From: Agromyces sp. LHK192
GTDB lineage: Bacteria; Actinomycetota; Actinomycetes; Actinomycetales; Microbacteriaceae
DNA: 64,000 nt
Assembly (NCBI RefSeq): GCF_004006235.1
Contig: NZ_CP034753.1
Coordinates: 1,426,001-1,490,000, forward strand
Direction of reading: 5' to 3'
Shown here: positions 54,954 through 63,490 of the stretch, in pieces
Numbering within the stretch: position 1 is the stretch's first letter
Layout of the letters: every line of letters begins with the position of its first letter
Notes under the pieces: generated by a model
What the model saw: the letters and a program-made list of their open reading frames with translations, nothing else
What the model was told of the DNA's origin: nothing
Database searches by the model: none
Translations under genes and position numbers: made by a program

Positions 54954-55823
54954 ATGGAGCAACCTGGCTGGGGGGCGTGGGGCGCGGCCGAGGCGACGGA
55001 GTGGATCCGTCGGCCCGATGCGGACGACGACAAGTACCGTCGTGGGGTGGTCGGGTTCATGACCGGGTCGGTCGAGTATCCGGGAGCCGCCGTGCTCGGC
55101 GTCGAGGCCGCGTACCGCACCGGCGTCGGCATGGTGCGGTACATCGGGCCCAAGGCGGTCGCAGCCGCGGTGCTGCAGCGGCGCCCGGAGGTTGTCGTGC
55201 AACCCGGTCGGGTGCAGGCCTGGGTGCTCGGCTCGGGCCTCGACTCGTCGCATCGCACGTTCCTGCGGTCGGGCGACCTCCAGCACGAGCTCTCGTCGGG
55301 TCTGCCGATCGTGCTCGACGCCGGAGCCCTCGACCTGGTCGGCACGCACTCGGGGCCGACCGCGATCACGCCGCACGCCGGTGAGCTCGCACGGCTGCTC
55401 GTGCAGCGCGAGGTCGAGGTGGACCTCGACGTCGCCGACGTCCGCGCGGATCCGGCGACCTGGGCCGAGCGCGCCGCGCACGAGTTCGGCGTCGCAGTGG
55501 TGCTCAAGGGCTCGACGACCCACGTCTGCGACCCCGAGGGCGCCCGGTTCGCGATCGCCGCCGCGACGCACCAGCTCGCGACCGCGGGAACCGGCGACGT
55601 GCTCGCCGGGATCCTGGGGGCGCTCGCTGCGACGCACCACGAGACCCTCGCGACGGATGCCTCGGCCCTCACCCGGCTCGCCGCGACCGCGGTGTACGTC
55701 CACGGTGCCGCCGCGCGGCTCGCGAGCGACGACGTCGAGGGCGGTCCGATCACGGCGCTCGACCTCGCGCAGGAGGTTCCGCGGGTCATCGGCGCGATGC
55801 TTCCCGACCTCGACGGCGAGTAG
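54954..55823 (+). CDS. nnrD: ADP/ATP-dependent NAD(P)H-hydrate dehydratase
   Basis: NnrD repairs damaged NAD(P)H hydrates with ADP or ATP. The 289-residue protein has the ribokinase-like fold: DDDKYRRGVVGFMTGSVEYPGAAVLGVEAAYRTGVGMVRYIG, LPIVLDAGALDLVG, TAITPHAGELARLL, VVLKGSTTHVCDPEG and the catalytic loop HQLATAGTGDVLAGILGAL. The epimerase (NnrE) domain is absent, so it is monofunctional. TATCGT lies 6 bases before the ATG, giving a leaderless message. Its stop codon TAG is the first part of the -10 for the next gene. Confidence 0.93.
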   Translation: MEQPGWGAWGAAEATEWIRRPDADDDKYRRGVVGFMTGSVEYPGAAVLGVEAAYRTGVGMVRYIGPKAVAAAVLQRRPEVVVQPGRVQAWVLGSGLDSSHRTFLRSGDLQHELSSGLPIVLDAGALDLVGTHSGPTAITPHAGELARLLVQREVEVDLDVADVRADPATWAERAAHEFGVAVVLKGSTTHVCDPEGARFAIAAATHQLATAGTGDVLAGILGALAATHHETLATDASALTRLAATAVYVHGAAARLASDDVEGGPITALDLAQEVPRVIGAMLPDLDGE

Positions 55824-55833
55824 GCTCGCCTGC

Positions 55834-57138
55834 ATGACGGTCGGGCCTGACGGAGCGGCATCCGCCCGGCCGCGGCCCTCGATGGCACGCCGAATCGTCG
55901 GGGGCCGACTCGCGCTGTGGGTGGCGTTCCTCGCCGTGCACGCGACGCTGGTCCTGCTCAACCTGCACGGCCAGGGGTGGCCGTTGGGCGACGTCGAGGC
56001 CGTCTACCTGCAGTGGGCGCAGCAGGCGGCGAACGGCTGGCTGCGCATGGGCATCGACAGTGCCTGGGTCTACCCGATCCTCGCGTTCGCGCCGATGGCC
56101 GTGGCGCTCGCGTTCGGTCCGGCGTGGTACCCGGAGACCTGGCTCGGACTCGTCTCGGTGCTCGACGCGGTCGCGTTCGCCATCCTGCTCGGCGGCGCGG
56201 CGCTCTCCCGGACCCGCCGCATCGCGGCCTGGTGGTGGCTCGCGTTCCTGCTGCTGCTCGGCCCGATCGCGCTCGGCCGGATCGACGCGGTGACGGTGCC
56301 GATCGCGCTGGTCGGGATGCTGTTCGCGTTCGGGCGACCGCGGGTCGCTGCGGCCCTCTTGACGATCGCGACGTGGATCAAGGTGTGGCCGGCGGCACTG
56401 CTCGCGGCGCTCGTCGTCGCGCACCGTCGCCGGATGGAGGCGGTCATGGTCGCCGTGGCCCTCAGCACGGGGATCGTGGGCGTCAGCCTGGTCGCCGGGT
56501 CGGGGCTCAACGTCTTCGGCTTCATCGGCGAGCAGACGGGGCGGGGCCTGCAGGTCGAGGCGCCGATCGGCGTCTTCTGGCTGTGGTCGATCGTCGCCGG
56601 TTCGGGGGAGTCGTCGATCGGGTACGACCGTGACATCCTGACGTACCAGATCTCCGGGCCGGGGGTCGAGGTGGTGTCGTCGCTGACGACGCCGGTGATG
56701 GCGCTGGCGGCGATCGGGGCGGTGCTCGTCGGCGTGCGCGCGGTCCGCCGCGGCGCTGCCGTGCTGCGGGTGCTCGCCCCGCTCGCGCTGACCCTCGTCG
56801 TCGTGCTGATGCTGGCGAACAAGGTCGGCTCGCCGCAGTTCGCGACCTGGCTCGCGGCTCCGGTCGTGCTGGGTCTCGCGACGGATCGGCGCCGGTTCCT
56901 GCTGCCCGCCCTGCTCGCCGCGCTGGTCGCCGCGACCACCCAGGTGATCTACCCCTACTGGTACGGCTGGCTGCTGGCCGCGGATCCCGCGTTCGTACTC
57001 GTGCTCACGCTCAAGGCGGCCCTGCTCGCGGTGATCGCGGCCTGGGGCGTCCGCACGCTGTGGCAGGCTGGATCGCGGCGCACCGGACCTCCGGCGATCG
57101 ACTCGCCGATCGCGACGGCACGCGCCGAGGAGGCATGA
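55834..57138 (+). CDS. GT87-type membrane mannosyltransferase (DUF2029)
   Basis: The 434-residue polytopic protein has about ten membrane helices and a GT-C-type first loop: HGQGWPLGDVEAVYLQWAQQAANG carries the Asp-Val-Glu acidic pair, followed by P-I-L-A-F-A-P-M. Later A-T-W-I-K-V-W-P-A-A-L-L matches the DUF2029/GT87 pattern of polyprenyl-phosphomannose-dependent alpha-mannosyltransferases of actinobacteria. It likely adds mannose outside the membrane; acceptor unknown. The ATG has TAGGCT 7 bases upstream, overlapping the nnrD stop. The next gene overlaps its stop. Confidence 0.8.
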   Translation: MTVGPDGAASARPRPSMARRIVGGRLALWVAFLAVHATLVLLNLHGQGWPLGDVEAVYLQWAQQAANGWLRMGIDSAWVYPILAFAPMAVALAFGPAWYPETWLGLVSVLDAVAFAILLGGAALSRTRRIAAWWWLAFLLLLGPIALGRIDAVTVPIALVGMLFAFGRPRVAAALLTIATWIKVWPAALLAALVVAHRRRMEAVMVAVALSTGIVGVSLVAGSGLNVFGFIGEQTGRGLQVEAPIGVFWLWSIVAGSGESSIGYDRDILTYQISGPGVEVVSSLTTPVMALAAIGAVLVGVRAVRRGAAVLRVLAPLALTLVVVLMLANKVGSPQFATWLAAPVVLGLATDRRRFLLPALLAALVAATTQVIYPYWYGWLLAADPAFVLVLTLKAALLAVIAAWGVRTLWQAGSRRTGPPAIDSPIATARAEEA

Positions 57139-57479
57139 TGCTCGTCGCATTCTCCGTCGCCCCGAGCGGCAACGGCCGGGCGGACGGCTCCGTCCACGAC
57201 GCCGTCGCCGCGGCCGTGCAGATCGTGCGCGACTCGGGCCTGCCGAACCGGACGACGTCGATGTTCACCGAGATCGAGGGCGAGTGGGACGAGGTGTTCG
57301 ACGTCGTCCGCCGGGCGACCGAGGCCGTCGGGGAGTACGGGTCGCGGGTGTCGCTCGTGCTTAAGGCCGACATCCGGCCCGGGTACGCCGGCGAGATCGA
57401 TGCGAAGGTCGAACGCCTCGAGGCGGCGATCGACGGTGCGGCGACCGGCGAGACTGGGGTCGAGGCATCCGACGCCTGA
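57135..57479 (+). CDS. MTH1187/YkoF-type thiamine-binding-fold protein
   Basis: The 114-residue protein MMLVAFSVAPSGNGRADGSVHDAVAAAVQIVRDSG... matches the MTH1187/YkoF family: V-A-F-S-V-x-P-x-G at strand 1, SMFTEIEGEWDEVFDVVRRATEAV in the middle and a beta strand RVSLVLKADIRPGY at the end. Family members bind thiamine or a related ligand at a tetramer interface; a transport or salvage role is inferred. The ATG at 57135 overlaps the stop of the mannosyltransferase gene and has GAGGAGG upstream, so it is coupled. Confidence 0.82.
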   Translation: MMLVAFSVAPSGNGRADGSVHDAVAAAVQIVRDSGLPNRTTSMFTEIEGEWDEVFDVVRRATEAVGEYGSRVSLVLKADIRPGYAGEIDAKVERLEAAIDGAATGETGVEASDA

Positions 57480-57512
57480 CCGATCCCGCCCCGGCGCGGC
57501 ATCCGTCGACTG

Positions 57513-57539
57513 TCGAATCGATTCGATCCGTGGCATGAT
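57513..57539 (+). promoter_or_regulatory. Palindromic operator in the MFS gene promoter
   Basis: TCGAATCGATTCGA (57513-57526) is a perfect 14-bp palindrome. The -10 CATGAT (57534-57539) follows 7 bases later and the GTG start 6 bases after that. The palindrome therefore fills the spacer of the promoter, a typical repressor position. No regulator gene is adjacent. Confidence 0.6.
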
Positions 57540-57545
57540 CGACGG

Positions 57546-58817
57546 GTGACCCTCAGTGCAGACGGGCCGGCGACACTGTCGCCGGCCCGCATCCGTTTCG
57601 CGCTCCTCGCGCTCGCCCTCGGCGGCTTCGGCATCGGAGCCACCGAGTTCGTCGCGATGGGCCTGCTGCCGAACATCGCCGCCGACCTGCTGCCCGGCCT
57701 CTACGCGGCGAGCCCGGAGGACGCCAACGCGAAGGCCGGATGGATCATCACCGCCTATGCGGCGGGCGTCGTGGTCGGCGCCCCCACGATCGCCGCGGCG
57801 GCGGCCCGCTGGCCGCGCAAGCGGCTCCTGCTCGCCCTGCTGACGGCCTTCGCGCTCGGCACCGTCGCCTCGGCGCTGCTGCCGACGTTCGAACTCGTGC
57901 TCGTCGCGCGGTTCGTGGCCGCAGTGCCGCACGGGGCCTACTTCGGCATCGCCTCGCTGGTCGCGGCCGGGCTCATGGGGCCGGGCAAGCGCGCCCGCGG
58001 GGTCGCACTCGTGCTCTCGGGCCTCACGATCGCGAACGTGGTCGGCGTCCCTGCCATCACCTGGCTCGGGCAACTCTCGGGCTGGCGGATCGCGTACCTC
58101 GCGGTCGCGATGATCTTCGTCGTCACGTTCGTCGCCGTGGCGATCGCCGTGCCCTGGCAGCCGGGCGATCCGGCAGCGACGATGGGCCGGGAGCTGCGCG
58201 CATTCACCCGCGCGCAGGTGTCGTTCGCCCTCGCGATCGGCGCGATCGGATTCGGCGGGCTCTTCGCCGTGTACACCTACGTCGCGCCGCTCGCGACCGA
58301 CGTCACCGGCCTCGCACCCGGACTCGTGCCCGTCGCGCTCATCGTCGTCGGCCTCGGCATGACGATCGGCAACCTCGTCGGCGGCCGCCTGGCGGACTGG
58401 AGCGTCCGCCGATCGATGTACCTGTTCTTCGCCGTGCTCGCCGCCGCGCTCGTGCTCCTCGGATGCACCGCCTCGAACCCGGTCGGCCTGTTCACGGGGC
58501 TCTTCCTCGTCGGCGGGGCGTCGTCGGCGCTCTCTCCCACGATCCAGGCACGGCTCATGGACGTCGCCCGCGACAGCCAGTCGATCGCCGCTGCGCTCAA
58601 CCACTCGGCCCTCAATGTCGGCAACAGCCTCGGTGCGCTGCTCGGCGGCATGGTGATCGCCGCCGGACTCGGCTACGTGGCCCCCGTGTGGGTCGGCCTG
58701 CTGATGACCGTCGCCGGCATCGCGCTCGCCCTCGCCAGCTTCGGGCTGCAGCGAGCCCAGGCGAAGCGCGGCGCCGCGCTGCCGTACGCGACGGGGGCGA
58801 CGCCGGCGATCGACTGA
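57546..58817 (+). CDS. MFS transporter, DHA1 drug-efflux type
   Basis: The 423-residue protein has twelve hydrophobic helices. Helix 1 reads LLALALGGFGIGATEFVAMGLLPNIAADL, the G-x-x-x-x-T-E-F-x-x-x-G-L-L-P motif of the AraJ/Cmr/chloramphenicol-type DHA1 exporters; the loop 2-3 motif A AAAAARWPRKRLLL is degenerate but present, and motif C-like GAVPHGAYFGIASLVAAGLM follows. It likely exports a drug, sugar or metabolite. The GTG start has CATGAT 6 bases upstream with a palindrome just before it, so it is probably leaderless and repressed. Confidence 0.87.
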   Translation: MTLSADGPATLSPARIRFALLALALGGFGIGATEFVAMGLLPNIAADLLPGLYAASPEDANAKAGWIITAYAAGVVVGAPTIAAAAARWPRKRLLLALLTAFALGTVASALLPTFELVLVARFVAAVPHGAYFGIASLVAAGLMGPGKRARGVALVLSGLTIANVVGVPAITWLGQLSGWRIAYLAVAMIFVVTFVAVAIAVPWQPGDPAATMGRELRAFTRAQVSFALAIGAIGFGGLFAVYTYVAPLATDVTGLAPGLVPVALIVVGLGMTIGNLVGGRLADWSVRRSMYLFFAVLAAALVLLGCTASNPVGLFTGLFLVGGASSALSPTIQARLMDVARDSQSIAAALNHSALNVGNSLGALLGGMVIAAGLGYVAPVWVGLLMTVAGIALALASFGLQRAQAKRGAALPYATGATPAID

Positions 58818-58857
58818 TCGGGCCGGATCCGCTGCCGGGTCGCGTGACGCGGTGCGG

Positions 58858-58875
58858 TGCAGCGGCCGCGCTGCA
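58858..58875. terminator. Short hairpin between MFS gene and response regulator
   Basis: TGCAGCG (58858-58864) and CGCTGCA (58869-58875) pair across a 4-base loop between the two convergent genes. Weak, but the only structure in this gap. Confidence 0.35.
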
Positions 58876-58887
58876 TCCCCATGCCGC

Positions 58888-59538
58888 TCAGTCGCTCTGC
58901 AGCAGGATGCCGTCCGCGATCGCGCGCTTGCGCAGTGCGACCTTCGTGCCGACGTCGTACCCCGCGACGCGGTACTTCTCGCGGATGCGCTTGAGGTAGC
59001 TCTTCGCCGTCTCCTCGGAGATGCCGAGCTGGAACGCGACGGCCTTCACCGGCTGGCCCGCGCCGTACAACGCCATCACGCGTCGCTCCTGCGCCGAGAG
59101 CTTCGGCATCCCGCCGTCCTCGTCGAGCGTCGCCTCGAGTTCGGACGTCAGGAACGTGTCGCCGACGCTCGCGGCGCGGATCGCCTCGACGATCGTCTCC
59201 ACGGGCTCCGACTTCGGCAGGTAGCCGAGTGCGCCGGCCGACAGCGCCTCGCGGACCACCGCCGGCTCGGAGTAGGTGCTGATGAGCATGGTCTGCACGT
59301 CCGCCGACTTCAGCATCGAGAGCTTGAGCGAGACCGGGATGTTGTCCTTGAGGTCGAGGTCCAGGAGCACGACGTCGACCGGGAACTCGCGGTGCGCGAG
59401 GAGTTCGGACCACGAGGGGACCGCCGCGACGACCTCGATGTCGGGTGCGGCGGTGCGCAGCCACTCGCTCAGCGCGCCGAGGAGCATGCGGTGGTCGTCG
59501 ACGATCGCGAGGCGGATCGACGTTGTTGGGTCAGGCAT
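58888..59538 (-). CDS. LuxR/NarL-type response regulator
   Basis: The 216-residue protein has a receiver domain with D14-D15, phosphoacceptor Asp60 in VVLLDLDLKDN, S-T at LISTYSEP and K in GYLPKSEPVE, and a C-terminal GerE-type HTH: LSAQERRVMALYGAGQPVKAVAFQLGISEETAKSYLKRIREKYRVAG. The K-S-Y-L recognition helix and absence of the typical T-V-K-x-H-x differ slightly from NarL. It overlaps the preceding membrane gene by 8 bases and is the output of the three-gene operon with the kinase at 60811-61971. Confidence 0.9.
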   Translation of the reverse strand: MPDPTTSIRLAIVDDHRMLLGALSEWLRTAAPDIEVVAAVPSWSELLAHREFPVDVVLLDLDLKDNIPVSLKLSMLKSADVQTMLISTYSEPAVVREALSAGALGYLPKSEPVETIVEAIRAASVGDTFLTSELEATLDEDGGMPKLSAQERRVMALYGAGQPVKAVAFQLGISEETAKSYLKRIREKYRVAGYDVGTKVALRKRAIADGILLQSD

Positions 59539-60814
59539 TCTGCGCTCCCCTGGTTCTGATGCCCGGATCGGGCAGGACGGCGGCGGTCGGGCGGGTCGGG
59601 CTCTCGGGGCGGCACGTGATGTCGATGCGGAATCGATTCATGCCCGTCGTGGCGTGGTGCGTTCCGACACTACCGACTGCTTCCCACGCCGCCGTGTCGA
59701 CCTGCCGCGCGGCGACACCGGACACGTCGATCCGGACCCGCAGGTCGTCGAAGGTGTCCTCGTCGAAGTCGAGGTCGTCGTGCGCCTCGACCGTCACGAC
59801 CGCATGCGCGAGCTGGCGACGCGACTGCTCGCCGACGATGAGCCAGAGCGCGAAGAGGAGGCCCTCGCGCTGTCCGGCCGACAGCTTGCCGGCCAGGCCC
59901 GTCGGGTCCACGACCTCGACGCGCCCCGAGAGGTACGCCGATTCGATCACCGCATGGCGGAGCCAGGTGTCGGTTCGGCCCTCGATGAGCCGGATCCGGA
60001 GTCGGGCGGCCAGCGCCCCGGCGAGTTCGGCCTTGTCGGGCGGCAGCGGGATGGCGATACGTCCCGTGCCGACGTCCTCGAGTAGGGACTCCGCGTCGAA
60101 GTCGAGCTGCGCCAGTTCCTCCGACGCGCGCATGCCGACCGCCGAACGCGGCGTCGAGACCGTCGACTGCACCAGGGAGAGGTCGACCTCGCGTCGGACG
60201 AGCCGTCGGAACCCGCGCACCGCGACGGTGACGAGCGCGACGGGCAGCACCGCAGCGGCGGCGACGGCGAGGCCCTGCACGGTTCCGCGACCGGCCGCAG
60301 GAAGCTGCACGAGCGCCTCGGCGGCGAGCACGACGCCGATCGCGATCGCGGCGATCAACGGCGGGTTCGTGCTGCGCAATGCGACGATCGGCATCAGGGC
60401 CGCCGCGGCCGCGACGGCCGCCGTGGGAGTCACCCCGGCCGACAGGGAACCGGCGGTCGCGATCACGTCGAGCGTGACCGGCACCGCGAGGCCGGCGACC
60501 ATCGCCGCGAGCAGCCAGTCCGGGACGCGTCGCGACATGGCGAAGACGGATGCCGCGCCGGCGGCCACGACGACGGCCAACGCGATCCACGCCGGCCACG
60601 GACCGAGGCCCGGCGGGAAGTAGGGCACGAGGACGACCGCGTGCACCAGATGCGCGGCCACGAGCACACCGGCCGCGACGGTGACGCCGGCTGCGAGCCG
60701 CGTGCCGCCGTGCGCGCCGTGCACGTCGCCGGCGACCCGCGCCGACCTCGTCGGACGCCGGAAGTTGCGCTCCCGGCCGCTGGTCACCGTCGATTCGTCG
60801 AACCCTCCGGTCAT
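59531..60814 (-). CDS. Membrane partner protein of a two-component system (kinase-like, catalytically bare)
   Basis: I do not recognise a named family. The 427-residue protein has about six membrane helices in its first half (from GVTVAAGVLVAAHLVHAVVL to VLPVALVTVAVRGF) and a cytoplasmic half starting RRLVRREVDLSLVQSTVSTPRSA. The layout copies that of the adjacent kinase, with the same size and a membrane part followed by a C-terminal domain, but I see no phospho-His box, N-box or glycine box. The region SAGQREGLLFALWLIVGEQSRRQLAHAVVTVEA sits where an ATPase N-box helix would be. It overlaps both neighbours by 4 and 8 bases, so all three are co-translated. A modulatory pseudokinase is an inference. 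Confidence 0.7.
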   Translation of the reverse strand: MTGGFDESTVTSGRERNFRRPTRSARVAGDVHGAHGGTRLAAGVTVAAGVLVAAHLVHAVVLVPYFPPGLGPWPAWIALAVVVAAGAASVFAMSRRVPDWLLAAMVAGLAVPVTLDVIATAGSLSAGVTPTAAVAAAAALMPIVALRSTNPPLIAAIAIGVVLAAEALVQLPAAGRGTVQGLAVAAAAVLPVALVTVAVRGFRRLVRREVDLSLVQSTVSTPRSAVGMRASEELAQLDFDAESLLEDVGTGRIAIPLPPDKAELAGALAARLRIRLIEGRTDTWLRHAVIESAYLSGRVEVVDPTGLAGKLSAGQREGLLFALWLIVGEQSRRQLAHAVVTVEAHDDLDFDEDTFDDLRVRIDVSGVAARQVDTAAWEAVGSVGTHHATTGMNRFRIDITCRPESPTRPTAAVLPDPGIRTRGAQNA

Positions 60815-61971
60815 GGCTTCGGCACCTCCAGCATGACCGTCGTGCCGGCGCCCGGCGACGAGAAGACCCGGGCCCGCCCTCCGACGGCGTGGAGCCGCCC
60901 GACCACCGACTCCGCGAACCCGAGCCTGGCCGGGTCCACCGAGTCGGGCGCGAACCCGGCACCGGCGTCGGAGACCATCGCGCGCACGGTCTGCTCGTCG
61001 TCGGTCACGGTCACATCGGCCTCGTTCACCCCGGAGTGCCTGCGGACGTTCTCGAGGCATTCGCCGAGCGCCCCGAGCAGGGCGTCGAGCGTGTCGCGCG
61101 GCAGGGCGAGCTGGCCGGCACCGTGCCAGTTGACGTCGAGTCCCATGCGGGAGAACCGCTGGCGCACGGATTCGAACGTGGTTCCGAGTTCGTCGTCGCC
61201 GTTGTCGGGGGAGAAGAGCGCGTCGGCGCCGGAGTCGAGCGGGGCACCGAGGCGCAGCAGGCGCAGCAGGCGCGCGTCGTCGCCCGCCTGATGCCGCAGG
61301 GCGGCGGGGCCGACGCCCACGCCGGAGTGGGCCAGCAGGCTGAGCGTCGCGAGGACCGTGTCGTGCAGCACCCGCGCGTCCTGCCGCTGCTGCGCTTCGC
61401 GTTCGCTCGCGAGCCGCTCGGCCTCGTGGGCCCGACCGACCTCCGCGATGCGCTCACCCGTTCGCGTGATCGCACGGTCGAGCCAGACCCCGAGCGATGC
61501 GGCGACGAGCCAGCCGGCGCACACCGAGAGCGTCGCGACCGGGCCCGGTTCGCCGAAGACGGTGCTCATCGCCACCACCACTCCGAGCATGGCCACCGCG
61601 AGGCCTGTAACGAGCAGGCGGCCGTTGCGTCGCACGACCAGCGGGATGGCCACGGACGCCGAGGTGATCCCGGTCGACGTGGCGATCGCGACGAGGGCGA
61701 TCGGGTCGCTGCCCGGAGCGGCGGCGACCACGACCGCGGCGATGGCGCTCGCCGGAACGACGCCGAGTTGCAGCGCGACCGAGTCGCGGTCCGTGGCGAA
61801 CCAGACCAGCGACCCGGCGGCCGCGGTGAGAGCCAGTGCGATCAGGTGCGGCCATCCGGCCATCGTGCCGGGGACCGACAGGCAGGCGAGTGTCGCGACG
61901 GTTCCGGTGAGCCCGGCGACGCGGGCGACCCGCCGGAGCAGGCGGTCGCGTTCCTTGCGGATGCGCTTCAC
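60811..61971 (-). CDS. Sensor histidine kinase (HisKA_3-like, five-helix membrane sensor)
   Basis: The 386-residue kinase starts at a GTG (61971) with GAGGGGG upstream. It has about six membrane helices (residues 18-165), a coiled linker (EVGRAHEAERLASEREAQQRQ), a phospho-His segment ARVLHDTVLATLSLLAHSG and an ATPase domain with N-box ECLENVRRHSG, G1 DAGAGF and G2-like SPGAGTTVMLEV. This is the pattern of NarL-partner kinases. The histidine is followed by D-T as in DesK/LiaS types. A TACGCT -10 lies near 62030. It heads the operon with the membrane partner and regulator. Confidence 0.87.
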   Translation of the reverse strand: MKRIRKERDRLLRRVARVAGLTGTVATLACLSVPGTMAGWPHLIALALTAAAGSLVWFATDRDSVALQLGVVPASAIAAVVVAAAPGSDPIALVAIATSTGITSASVAIPLVVRRNGRLLVTGLAVAMLGVVVAMSTVFGEPGPVATLSVCAGWLVAASLGVWLDRAITRTGERIAEVGRAHEAERLASEREAQQRQDARVLHDTVLATLSLLAHSGVGVGPAALRHQAGDDARLLRLLRLGAPLDSGADALFSPDNGDDELGTTFESVRQRFSRMGLDVNWHGAGQLALPRDTLDALLGALGECLENVRRHSGVNEADVTVTDDEQTVRAMVSDAGAGFAPDSVDPARLGFAESVVGRLHAVGGRARVFSSPGAGTTVMLEVPKP

Positions 61972-62094
61972 TCCGACCCCCTCACGGCGCGCGGCAGGTG
62001 CCCGACGGCCCCGTCCTGGGTCGAGCGTACCGCGTCGCGCCCGCCGAACCGGGGGAGTGCGTCCGGAGCGACTGCGTGGTCGGACCCGGTGCGG

Positions 62095-63330
62095 TCACGC
62101 GTCGAGCAGGTCGCGCAGCGCGCGCCCGACCGCGTCCACCTCCACGAGGAAGGCGTCGTGCCCGAACTCGGACGACACGATCACGGGTTCCGGGCCGTGG
62201 ATGCTCCGGGGCATGCCCGCGGCGATCTCGCGCTGTCCCTCGAGGGGGAAGTAGCGGTCGGTGTCGATGCCGAGCACGAGGCTCGTCGCCTCGATGGCGG
62301 CTAGCGCGTCGGCGACGCCGCCCCGCCCCCGGCCGACGTCGTGCGAGTTCATCGCCTCGGTGAGCACAAGGTAGCTGTTCGCGTCGAACCGCCGGGTGAA
62401 CCGGTTGCCGTGGAAGTCGAGGTAGGACTCGACCGCGAACCGTCCGCCGCCGCCGAGCGGGTCGAGGTCGGACTGCCAGCTCCGCGCGAACCGGGCGTCG
62501 AACTCGGTCGACGTGCGGTAGTTGAGCATCGCGAGGCGACGCGCGAGGGCGAGTCCTCGGGTCGGTCCCTCGCCGTCCTCGGCGTCGTAGTAGGCGCCGC
62601 CGCGGAACGCCGTGTCCGCGCGAACCGCCTCGAGCTGCATGGAGTTGTGCGCGATCTGGTCGGCGGTGGTGGCGGCCGGCGCGGCGAGCACGGCGATGCG
62701 GGCGACGCGGTCCGGCACCGTGATCGCCCATTCGAGCACGTGCATCGCGCCCATGGAGCCGCCGATCACCGCGGCGAACCGTTCGATGCCGAGCGCGTCG
62801 GCGAACGCGATCTGGGCGGCGACCTGGTCGCGGATGGTGACGAAGGGGAACCTCGGCCCCCATTCGGCGAGGTCCGGTGCGAGGGATGCGGGGCCGGTCG
62901 TGCCCTGGCAGCCGCCGAGCACGTTGGGTGCGACGACGAACCAGCGGTCGGTGTCGATCGCGAGCCCGGGACCGACGACGCCGGGCCACCATCCGGCGGT
63001 CGCGTGCCCGTCGCCCGCTGCGCCGACGACGTGGCTGTCGCCGGTGAGCGCGTGCAGCACGAGCACGGCGTTGTCGCCGGCGGGGGAGAGTTCGCCCCAG
63101 GTCTCGTACGCGACGCGCACGTCGGGGAGCATGCCGCCGTCTTCGAGCCGGAGGTCGCCGACTCGCACGAACCTGCGGTCGCCGGCCGGGTCGCCCTCGC
63201 GCCACGCTCCGGTCACCGGCGCCCGGTTGGGCGCGAGCGTCGGCGGCGGGCCCGCCACGACGGGGGTGGGCGCCGTCTCCGCTCGCTGCTGCCAATCCAC
63301 CCTCCGATTCTCCCGGAGCGGCGGTGGCAT
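62095..63330 (-). CDS. metX: Homoserine O-acetyltransferase
   Basis: MetX activates homoserine with acetyl-CoA for methionine synthesis. The 411-residue alpha/beta hydrolase has RVAYETWGELSPAGDNAVLVLHALTGDSHV, the nucleophile elbow VIGGSMGAMHVLEW, NYRTSTEFDARFAR, the acid in LGIDTDRYFPLEGQ and the His in SSEFGHDAFLVE. The ATG at 63330 has AACAAT six bases upstream (63337-63342) and is probably leaderless; the GTG at 63300 is an alternative with GGAGG too close. metY lies just upstream with its own terminator, so the pair is transcribed separately here. Confidence 0.92.
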   Translation of the reverse strand: MPPPLRENRRVDWQQRAETAPTPVVAGPPPTLAPNRAPVTGAWREGDPAGDRRFVRVGDLRLEDGGMLPDVRVAYETWGELSPAGDNAVLVLHALTGDSHVVGAAGDGHATAGWWPGVVGPGLAIDTDRWFVVAPNVLGGCQGTTGPASLAPDLAEWGPRFPFVTIRDQVAAQIAFADALGIERFAAVIGGSMGAMHVLEWAITVPDRVARIAVLAAPAATTADQIAHNSMQLEAVRADTAFRGGAYYDAEDGEGPTRGLALARRLAMLNYRTSTEFDARFARSWQSDLDPLGGGGRFAVESYLDFHGNRFTRRFDANSYLVLTEAMNSHDVGRGRGGVADALAAIEATSLVLGIDTDRYFPLEGQREIAAGMPRSIHGPEPVIVSSEFGHDAFLVEVDAVGRALRDLLDA

Positions 63331-63350
63331 CCGCGCATTGTTACGACGGG

Positions 63351-63387
63351 CCGCGGCTCCGACGGACCGCGGCTCCGACGGACCGCG
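63351..63387. repeat. Tandem 16-bp repeat upstream of metX
   Basis: CCGCGGCTCCGACGGA is repeated exactly at 63351-63366 and 63367-63382, followed by a partial third copy, CCGCG. It lies just before the -10 of metX, where the -35 would be. It may be a slippage product or a regulatory array; two copies are too few to decide. Confidence 0.7.
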
Positions 63388-63427
63388 CGCGGGTGCACCG
63401 GGATGCTCGCGGATGCCGTCGGACACG

Positions 63428-63462
63428 ACGGATGCCGCGGGCCAGCGGCTCGCGGCATCCGT
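63428..63462 (-). terminator. Hairpin downstream of metY
   Basis: ACGGATGCCGCG (63428-63439) pairs with CGCGGCATCCGT (63451-63462), a perfect 12-bp stem with an 11-base loop, 29 bases past the metY stop. It separates metY from metX and is another inverted pair of CGGATGCC. Confidence 0.75.
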
Positions 63463-63490
63463 TCGTCTCCGTGACGTCGGCAGGGGCGCC

